Part shown: positions 29,468 to 33,917 of the stretch, one piece after another
How positions within the stretch are numbered: the stretch's first letter is position 1
How the letters are laid out: every line of letters starts with the position of its first letter
IMG/VR virus record: IMGVR_UViG_3300007028_000018
Location: 1 to 33,917 of that record
Source of the DNA: a virus
DNA length: 33,917 nucleotides
Direction: 5' to 3' (one strand)
Notes under the pieces: model-generated
What the model was told of the DNA's origin: nothing
What the model saw: only the letters and a program-made list of their open reading frames with translations
Database searches by the model: none
Translations under genes and position numbers: made by a program

Positions 29468-30007
29468 ATGTCAGGTGACAGTAAGAAAGAAGGCCCACCG
29501 ACGGGAGCTGAAGCGTGGAAAGAGCAGACGAAGGCAGTGGAGCGCGTCATCGATGTCACGCTCTCGTTAGAAGAGCCACGTACAGCCGGGTGGATCGGCG
29601 ATGAAGCATTAGTCTCGGAACAGACGGTTCGTGAGCATCTCGATATGCTGGCGGACCTAGGAGTTGTGGCAGCGACCAAGGCCCGCGGTGTGACAAAGTA
29701 CCAGCCTGATGCTGCCTACCTCCGTTTCAAGCAAGTGTCTCAGTTCGCTGAGGAATACACGCAGGAAGAGCTGCTGGAGAAAGCCGAGGCGTGGAAACGG
29801 ATGATCGATGAAACAAAAGAGAAGTACGATGTCGAGAAACCAGCGGAGCTGCTTGCCCTTGCAGCTTCGGAAGAGACATCAGCCGATGAAATGGTGGAGT
29901 TCAGGAAAGCAGCCTCAGAGTGGGAAACGCTTCAGCATGAACTCAGCCTATTAGAAGACGCGGTCGAGCGATACGACGAGTTTGATCGGGCGGTGGCAGA
30001 GACATAG
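29468..30007 (+). CDS. Winged-helix (HTH) protein of a low-GC two-gene unit
   Basis: This is a 179-residue protein. The opening PPTGEAWKEQT-like region (here PPTGAEAWKEQTKAVERV) and the helix-turn-helix (AGWIGDEALVSEQTVREHLD, then MLADLGVV, around residues 38-70) resemble haloarchaeal proteins with a DUF7342-like winged helix. The second half is a Lys/Glu-rich coiled coil (TQEELLEKAEAWKRMIDET). It is noticeably lower in GC than its neighbours. The next gene begins right after its stop, so it is a two-gene unit of possible toxin-antitoxin or defence type, or a regulator with its target. Function is unproven. Confidence 0.68.
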   Translation: MSGDSKKEGPPTGAEAWKEQTKAVERVIDVTLSLEEPRTAGWIGDEALVSEQTVREHLDMLADLGVVAATKARGVTKYQPDAAYLRFKQVSQFAEEYTQEELLEKAEAWKRMIDETKEKYDVEKPAELLALAASEETSADEMVEFRKAASEWETLQHELSLLEDAVERYDEFDRAVAET

Positions 30008-30496
30008 ATGACAGGACCATCAGACGTGGGGCGAAATCCATACGATAAACCGATGGGACGGACCCGAAGCCGCACCTACAACCGGCTATTCACGAACCTG
30101 AAAAAGGTTCCTGGGGTGAAGAACGTCCGTCATGAACGAAGCGGGACAGGAGTCGACTACGAAATTGTGGGGGACCTCGACACATCCATCTTTGCAGATG
30201 GAGTAATCCCCTGTGATGGGGCACGAGTGAAGGTGAATTGGTGGACCCACGCTGATGAAGAAACCGCTTGGTTTCAATTCCACTACTGGGATGAAATCGG
30301 GCTCGACTGTGGATGGCACCGTCAGCCTAACGACCACGTTGACGGAATCGATCATATGCAATACCGGTCGGACTCGGCGGACGAATACACGTACGAATCG
30401 GTCGAGGTTGAGTTCGACAACGCGATCGGTTTGATGTGGGAAATAGTCGATGGCCGCCTTGCCGATTTTTTGAAAGGGCGTTACACAAGCCAGTAA
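30008..30496 (+). CDS. Unknown protein, partner of the winged-helix gene
   Basis: This is a 162-residue protein that starts directly after the upstream stop codon. The N terminus is basic (RTRSRTYNRLFTNLKKVPGV), followed by beta-rich and acidic segments with several aromatic residues (WWTHADEETAWFQFHYWDEI and CGWHRQPNDH). Many His/Asp/Glu residues could make a nuclease-like or metal-binding site, but no known motif is clear. GC content is low, like the gene before it. The pair should be considered as one acquired module; the partner may be a toxin or effector. Confidence 0.62.
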   Translation: MTGPSDVGRNPYDKPMGRTRSRTYNRLFTNLKKVPGVKNVRHERSGTGVDYEIVGDLDTSIFADGVIPCDGARVKVNWWTHADEETAWFQFHYWDEIGLDCGWHRQPNDHVDGIDHMQYRSDSADEYTYESVEVEFDNAIGLMWEIVDGRLADFLKGRYTSQ

Positions 30497-30606
30497 CAGC
30501 CCGAGTGGAGCTTGTTCGGAGCCTTGCCCTGAGCGTTCGCTACTACCGGGACTGTCGAACCACCAGCCTCTCATCTCCCCCTGAGGTTATTCGGACATCT
30601 AGCACC

Positions 30607-30614
30607 TTTTTAAG
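30607..30614 (+). promoter_or_regulatory. TATA box for the small gene at 30641
   Basis: TTTTTAAG lies 27-34 bases before the ATG at 30641, the right distance for a leaderless transcript. The preceding 140 bases show no gene. Confidence 0.6.
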
Positions 30615-30640
30615 CAAAACCCGGCCGTCGGTGGTCCTGT

Positions 30641-30883
30641 ATGTCACAGATGATGACCATTCGGGACTACTCCGGCGAGGAGGTGGAAGTGCGCCGCCTC
30701 GGTCGCAGCGAGGACGGCCACCGGCTGAAGGTTACCCACCCCGACGGGCGGCGATGGATATGCGAGGTCGGGCTGGACGGCGCCGTCGACGTCGAGAGTA
30801 CGTACCGCGACGGGGAGCTGGCCGACGTCGCGACGCCGGCGTGGCTCACAGATGAACTGGCGATGATAGCACAGCCCGCGTGA
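30641..30883 (+). CDS. Small unknown protein next to the repressor
   Basis: This is an 80-residue protein, beta-rich at the start (MTIRDYSGEEVEVRRLG) with a conserved-looking core (VTHPDGRRWICEVGLDG) and an acidic C terminus. No family is recognised. It has its own promoter and converges on the repressor gene with 5 bases between stop codons. It may be expressed in the lysogen, but that is inferred from location only. MSQMMTIRD offers other ATG starts within its first five residues. Confidence 0.65.
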   Translation: MSQMMTIRDYSGEEVEVRRLGRSEDGHRLKVTHPDGRRWICEVGLDGAVDVESTYRDGELADVATPAWLTDELAMIAQPA

Positions 30884-30888
30884 GAATG

Positions 30889-31197
30889 TCAGGACTCGTC
30901 CGCGAGGTCGTCAAGAAGAGCTTCGAAATCAACATCGTCGTCGTGGTATTCGGCGCGGTGTTCGTACGCAACGCGGCCTCGGTCAGTGAGTTCGTACAGG
31001 CCCGAGTCTTCGTAGGGGCCAATTTTCTCAACCAGACCGTAGTCCAGCAGATACGGCATACGCTGGTTGATGTAGTTTCGCGCACGGTCGATATCGAGCG
31101 CGATGTTCGCCGGGATATTTCGCCCATCCCGCAGCACGGACAGGATGAGGAAATCAGTCTCGGTGAGCTTCAATTCATCTGGCGGTTTCACAGCCAT
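30889..31197 (-). CDS. PhiH1-type repressor (winged-helix)
   Basis: This is a 102-residue protein. The sequence PPDELKLTETDFLILSVLRD, then NIPANIALDIDRARNYINQR and MPYLLDYGLVEKIGPYEDSG, is a winged helix typical of the phiH1 repressor family of haloarchaea. That family keeps phage phiH silent by binding an operator in the lytic promoter region. ATG 31197 is chosen because a TATA-like TTATTTAA (plus-strand 31225-31232) lies about 30 bases upstream, giving a leaderless message; ATG 31206 is also in frame. Palindromes at 31206-31216 and 31222-31235 overlap its promoter, consistent with autoregulation. It faces away from the lytic-side operon. Confidence 0.85.
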   Translation of the reverse strand: MAVKPPDELKLTETDFLILSVLRDGRNIPANIALDIDRARNYINQRMPYLLDYGLVEKIGPYEDSGLYELTDRGRVAYEHRAEYHDDDVDFEALLDDLADES

Positions 31198-31205
31198 CAC
31201 TATCA

Positions 31206-31235
31206 TACCGTTGGTAAGGACCGGTTAAATAACCG
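31206..31235. promoter_or_regulatory. Operator-like palindromes and TATA at the repressor promoter
   Basis: TACC-GTT-GGTA (31206-31216) and CGGTT-AAAT-AACCG (31222-31235) are perfect inverted repeats. The second contains the TATA-like TTATTTAA of the minus-strand repressor promoter. Bound repressor would cover its own promoter. A rightward TATA-like TAATATTAAG (31268-31277) lies 33 bases beyond. Confidence 0.6.
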
Positions 31236-31302
31236 ACGCCAACGCTACAGCGCTGACTAAGCGCCGCTAATATTAAGTGGCCCCTGAACTATAGATAGGA
31301 CT

Positions 31303-31574
31303 GGAAGCCGAATCCTACGCGACAAAAGCGGCCCTCAAATGGTGCCCTAACACCTCGGGCCGTGGCTTCCGAACCCTGCAAAGGGCGATTTCGCAAGCCA
31401 TGAAAGAATCCAATCACCGACCCCTTAAATGTGGGGTCAGCGAGAGCGGAATAGCCGGCTCTGCAGAGAGCCGTGATACTGACGAGCAGACTGACTCTTC
31501 AAAAACGGACTCGCGTGATACCGCGAGCCCATCGCAGAGGACTTCGGTAGGGGCGCGTCCCTCCACCAGTACCG
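31303..31574 (+). ncRNA. Hairpin-dense leader or structured RNA candidate
   Basis: At least eight stems fall in about 270 bases just downstream of the rightward promoter: GGAAGCC/GGCTTCC (31303-31370), CGGCCC/GGGCCG (31329-31362), GGTG/CACC (31341-31354), CCCT-GCAA-AGGG with a GNRA loop (31374-31385), GACCCC/GGGGTC (31419-31438), CGGCTCT/AGAGCCG (31456-31473), CTCGCG/CGCGAG (31510-31527) and CGGTA/TACCG (31545-31574). AAGCC at 31395-31399, next to the ATG at 31400, can also pair with GGCTT (31364-31368), an alternative to the first stem. The last four hairpins lie inside the N-terminal coding part of the next gene, so this may be an RNA gene, a leader, or both. Confidence 0.45.
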
Positions 31575-32020
31575 ACGGACGCGACGAGGATAACGCTGAC
31601 GACGACACGGTCCTCGTGTGTCCAGAGTGCGACAAGACCAACATCCGGGCGATGGTTGGCTCCGGGTTCGGCGTCAGCGCCGACCACGACAACGATTACT
31701 ACTGTCGGGAGTGCACGCACCACTTCGACGACCCTGTCGAACGCGAGCGAGGCCACACCAGCGACGGCCGCGCGTACCTCGCACGCGAACTCGTCGACGC
31801 TGACCCCGAAGATGTCAGCGCAGACCACGTCGGCGAGCCAATGACCGATGGGGGCGCCGACGTCGACCTCCAGATAGCCAGCCGACTGCGCGACCTCGCC
31901 GACGAGGTTGAGGTCCACGGGCTGGAGGGTGGCGATATCGCCGTTGACGGCGACGAGGCGACTATCGTCGAGACGGTGGCTCTAGAGCCAGCTTCCCGGC
32001 CTGCCGGGGGTGACCGATGA
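31400..32020 (+). CDS. Zinc-ribbon-like protein, first gene of the integrase operon
   Basis: This is a 206-residue protein. The first 65-70 residues are Ser/Thr/Asp-rich and probably disordered. A zinc-ribbon-like unit follows (CPECDKTNIRAM, then YYCRECTHHFDD, about residues 75-115), then a helical acidic C-terminal half (LQIASRLRDLADEVEV). Similar CPxCD...CRxC proteins are typical of haloarchaeal proviruses. The ATG at 31400 is the only ATG before the ribbon. GTG at 31616 lies at the ribbon itself, so the N terminus could be non-coding leader. The stop overlaps the next ATG (ATGA). Confidence 0.6.
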   Translation: MKESNHRPLKCGVSESGIAGSAESRDTDEQTDSSKTDSRDTASPSQRTSVGARPSTSTDGRDEDNADDDTVLVCPECDKTNIRAMVGSGFGVSADHDNDYYCRECTHHFDDPVERERGHTSDGRAYLARELVDADPEDVSADHVGEPMTDGGADVDLQIASRLRDLADEVEVHGLEGGDIAVDGDEATIVETVALEPASRPAGGDR

Positions 32021-32316
32021 CGGCGCCGTTCTTCGCGTCCGTCCTCTCGGCCGTGGCCGACTACGGCCAACCCGACCGCCCCGACCGGACGGACCGCGAG
32101 GGGCTGTGTCAGGCCTACGACCAAGCGCAGCGCTCGGGCGAGGAGATCGTGCCGCTGCCCGAGGGCATCTCGTGCATCCCCAAGGGCCGCGGGTACATCT
32201 TGACGCCGACGCGGGACGTCAAGCTGGTTCAGCTCGCGAACGCGACTGTCGCGACGCCCGACGGCGAGGCCACCATCACGAGCGACACCGTCGTCGACTT
32301 GGGGGAGGTGCGGTAG
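32017..32316 (+). CDS. Small unknown protein of the integrase operon
   Basis: This is a 99-residue protein. A helical N terminus (FFASVLSAVADYG) is followed by a beta-rich C-terminal half (GISCIPKGRGYILTPTRDV, TVATPDGEATITS). No domain is recognised. It is coupled by ATGA to the previous gene, and its stop is directly followed by the next ATG. Codon use resembles the viral core. Confidence 0.62.
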   Translation: MTAPFFASVLSAVADYGQPDRPDRTDREGLCQAYDQAQRSGEEIVPLPEGISCIPKGRGYILTPTRDVKLVQLANATVATPDGEATITSDTVVDLGEVR

Positions 32317-32631
32317 ATGCCGACATTCAGCCGCGCGGACCGCCGCGAGCGGCTCGCGAAAGACGACGGCGACACCGAGGACGAGGTCATCCCGGCGGGC
32401 AAAGCCTTCGACAACAACTGCTACCACGAGGACGAGACGTGCTCGTCGGTCAAGCGTGTCGTCGGTGACGTCGACGACGAGGACTGGACCACGCGCGAGC
32501 AGGCCCAAGCCACTGGCTACCTGCCCTGCAAGAACTGTGTCCTGTCCCGGGCCCCGCCCAGTGACCTCCGGAGCCAACTGGAAGATCCCGACGTCGACTC
32601 CGTCGACGACATCGACTGGGAGGCGGTCTGA
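32317..32631 (+). CDS. Small zinc-binding-like protein of the integrase operon
   Basis: This is a 104-residue protein. Cys/His ligands in NCYHEDETCSSVKRV and LPCKNCVLSR resemble an Ada-type or other small zinc fold (H...C followed by a PCxxC). The start follows the previous stop without a gap. Several proteins of this operon carry such motifs, which suggests DNA or RNA binding during establishment or excision, but no specific role is known. Confidence 0.62.
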   Translation: MPTFSRADRRERLAKDDGDTEDEVIPAGKAFDNNCYHEDETCSSVKRVVGDVDDEDWTTREQAQATGYLPCKNCVLSRAPPSDLRSQLEDPDVDSVDDIDWEAV

Positions 32632-32632
32632 G

Positions 32633-33106
32633 ATGGCGACCACGAACGGCCGCCGGCGGAGTCACCCGTCCAACGACGACCTGCCGTGGGACCTCGACCG
32701 GCTGCCGCTGCCGGCCGACCAGGCCGCGACCGACGCGGCGCTGGCGGCCCTCGATGCGGCCGACCCCGAGTCCCGGGCGACCGTCCGGCGGGTCCGGGCG
32801 GCCCTGCGCGGTGACATCCCCGCCGACGAGCCCAAGCCCATCGACTGGCTGCGGGCCATCCAGCACACCGACGGCGAGCTCGTCGCAGTCACCTGGTCGA
32901 CGGCCGGCTTCACCGAAATTGGCTACGACCCCGACGAGGGCCGGTTCGTCGTCGCGGGCCTCTCCGCGATGGACAGTCTCCAGGGCCAGGACCCACACTT
33001 CTGGGAGGTTTCGACGAGCACGGCCGTGAAGGATCTGTTGCACGGGTCCCCCCGGGCCGTGACGCGCGAGGAGACCGTGCTATTCGAGGGGGGTGACGAG
33101 GCGTGA
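32633..33106 (+). CDS. Unknown protein of the integrase operon
   Basis: This is a 157-residue acidic protein. It has a basic tip (MATTNGRRRSHPS), a helical Ala/Asp-rich middle (DQAATDAALAALDAADPESR), then a beta-rich C-terminal half (GELVAVTWSTAGFTEIGYD and GRFVVAGLSAMDSLQG). Its ATG lies one base after the previous stop. No family can be named; the DNA-binding or recombination-accessory role sometimes found beside integrases is possible. Confidence 0.62.
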   Translation: MATTNGRRRSHPSNDDLPWDLDRLPLPADQAATDAALAALDAADPESRATVRRVRAALRGDIPADEPKPIDWLRAIQHTDGELVAVTWSTAGFTEIGYDPDEGRFVVAGLSAMDSLQGQDPHFWEVSTSTAVKDLLHGSPRAVTREETVLFEGGDEA

Positions 33107-33240
33107 CGCCGCGTGCTGACTGCAACGACTGCTCGTGGAGCGACGACTTCGACACGCTGCTCGACGCCGGCGACGCTGCCGAACGCCACGAGCGCAAGGA
33201 ACTCCACGACGTCGAAGTCCTCCGGGGGGCGAGGTCCTGA
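33103..33240 (+). CDS. Tiny zinc-finger-like protein upstream of the integrase
   Basis: This 45-residue protein starts with GTG 33103, overlapping the previous stop as GTGA, and overlaps the integrase ATG as TGATG (33238-33242). It has CNDCSWSDDFDT, then a helix with two His residues (ERHERKELHDVE), a C2H2-like arrangement. This common haloarchaeal mini-zinc-finger may act as an excisionase-like or regulatory partner; that is inference. It is too short to stand on length alone, so the exact double overlap is the main support. Confidence 0.62.
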   Translation: MTPRADCNDCSWSDDFDTLLDAGDAAERHERKELHDVEVLRGARS

Positions 33241-33917
33241 TGGCGCAGCGTCAAATGAGCCGAGAAAAGGCGCTCACTGCACGGCAGTTCGAGCAACTCC
33301 TGCTGGGTGCGAACCGTATCGAAGACGACACGCGGAGCATGGAGGCCCGCGCGGTCTTGCTTATCGCCGGTCGGCTTGGGCTTCGCGGCGGCGAGCTCAC
33401 CCATCTGAATTCGTCGTGGGTCAACTACCGCCAACAGATGCTCCACATCCCGAGTCACGAACCCTGCGAGAAGGGCCGCGACGGCGGGCTCTGTGGCTAC
33501 TGCAAGCAGGCAGTCTCACAGATGGTCGACCACGACGACACACGGGACTACCACGATATCGCCGAGTCGTACTGGAATCCGAAGACGGACGCCGCCGTTC
33601 GCGACGTCCCCTACGGGTGGGACCAGCGGACGGGTGTCGCTCTAGAGTGGCTCATCGACGAACACGGTTGCTGGCCGCACTCGTTCTCGACGATGCAACG
33701 GCGCCTCGATACCGCACTCGAAGCGTCGGCTATCGACGAGACGGCCACGACCATGCACGGCCTCCGGGCGACGGCGGCGAGCTTCCACGCTGGGAAGGGC
33801 GTCGATTCGGGCCCGCTCCAGTCGATGTTTGGCTGGTCGGACCTCGAAACCGCGCGCAACTATATCGCCGTCGACGGCGCTGCGACGGCCCGCGCCCTCG
33901 GGGAGGTACACGGATGA
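33240..33917 (+). CDS. int: Tyrosine recombinase (integrase)
   Basis: This is a 225-residue protein that should integrate and excise the virus genome at an att site. The catalytic core is visible: Arg49 (GLRGGEL), Lys115 (WNPKTDAAVRD), His173 and Arg176 (MHGLRATAA), Trp199 in the second-His position (FGWSD) and the nucleophile Tyr208 (ARNYIAVD). It is shorter than most XerC/D-type integrases (about 300) and lacks most of the N-terminal core-binding arm. A Cys-rich loop (CEKGRDGGLCGYC) is typical of haloarchaeal members. ATG 33240 overlaps the previous stop. The final stop is the last codon of the window, so an adjacent att site cannot be inspected. Confidence 0.92.
   Translation: MAQRQMSREKALTARQFEQLLLGANRIEDDTRSMEARAVLLIAGRLGLRGGELTHLNSSWVNYRQQMLHIPSHEPCEKGRDGGLCGYCKQAVSQMVDHDDTRDYHDIAESYWNPKTDAAVRDVPYGWDQRTGVALEWLIDEHGCWPHSFSTMQRRLDTALEASAIDETATTMHGLRATAASFHAGKGVDSGPLQSMFGWSDLETARNYIAVDGAATARALGEVHG

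Noticed and set aside
31300-31400. tRNA gene or tRNA-derived att site
   Set aside because: Several stems exist but they do not form a cloverleaf; no CCA-end acceptor, anticodon arm or T-loop in the correct order was found.

Overview
The window reads as a haloarchaeal tailed virus or provirus (siphovirus-like, class Caudoviricetes). The support is high-GC, strongly acidic protein-coding DNA, dense ATGA/TGATG gene overlaps, TATA boxes placed for leaderless transcripts, and a complete HK97-type head and tail gene set. It also carries an Orc1/Cdc6 initiator, a phiH1-type repressor and a tyrosine integrase. A Haloarcula-like host is plausible, but no base in the window fixes the genus. No rRNA, tRNA or CRISPR array was found.

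Late region (about 1-22110, all + strand). Two small membrane proteins come first. A TATA-led block follows: terminase small subunit (792), terminase large subunit (1516), a small protein and a portal with a C-terminal KTSC-like domain (3356). Then come a two-gene cassette (5354-6244), two small acidic proteins, an XkdF-like protease/scaffold (6736), the major capsid protein (8223), two small head proteins, a connector (10003), a gp10-like neck protein (10856) and a tail terminator (11320). A second copy of the two-gene cassette sits at 11905-12786. The tail block is tail tube (13005), tail assembly chaperones joined by a probable -1 frameshift (13925-14637), a tape measure with 17 tandem nonapeptides (14641), baseplate/hub proteins (16100-20397) and a beta-helix fibre or spike (20466).

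Accessory region (22111-23865). A family 2 glycosyltransferase has its own promoter. Its reading frame changes by -1 exactly at an X XXY YYZ heptamer. It is followed on the minus strand by a TumE/HVO_A0114-like toxin-antitoxin pair with an operator-like inverted repeat.

Early region (23917-27236). A leftward operon (25095 to 23917, including a J-domain protein) and a rightward operon (25292 to 27212, several zinc-finger-like proteins) diverge from a roughly 200-bp control region. That region has a split inverted repeat, and a leader RNA able to form two mutually exclusive folds ahead of the first rightward start codon.

Replication and moron region (27282-30883). Two convergent zinc-ribbon membrane proteins, Orc1/Cdc6, a lower-GC winged-helix gene plus partner, and a small unknown.

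Lysogeny region (30889-33917). A phiH1-like repressor (-) faces away from a rightward operon of small zinc-binding and unknown proteins that ends with the integrase. Between them lie palindromes and a hairpin-dense leader of about 270 nt. The integrase stop codon is the last base of the window. The leads most worth following are the two leader RNAs, the two -1 frameshift sites, the nonapeptide tape measure and the duplicated cassette.
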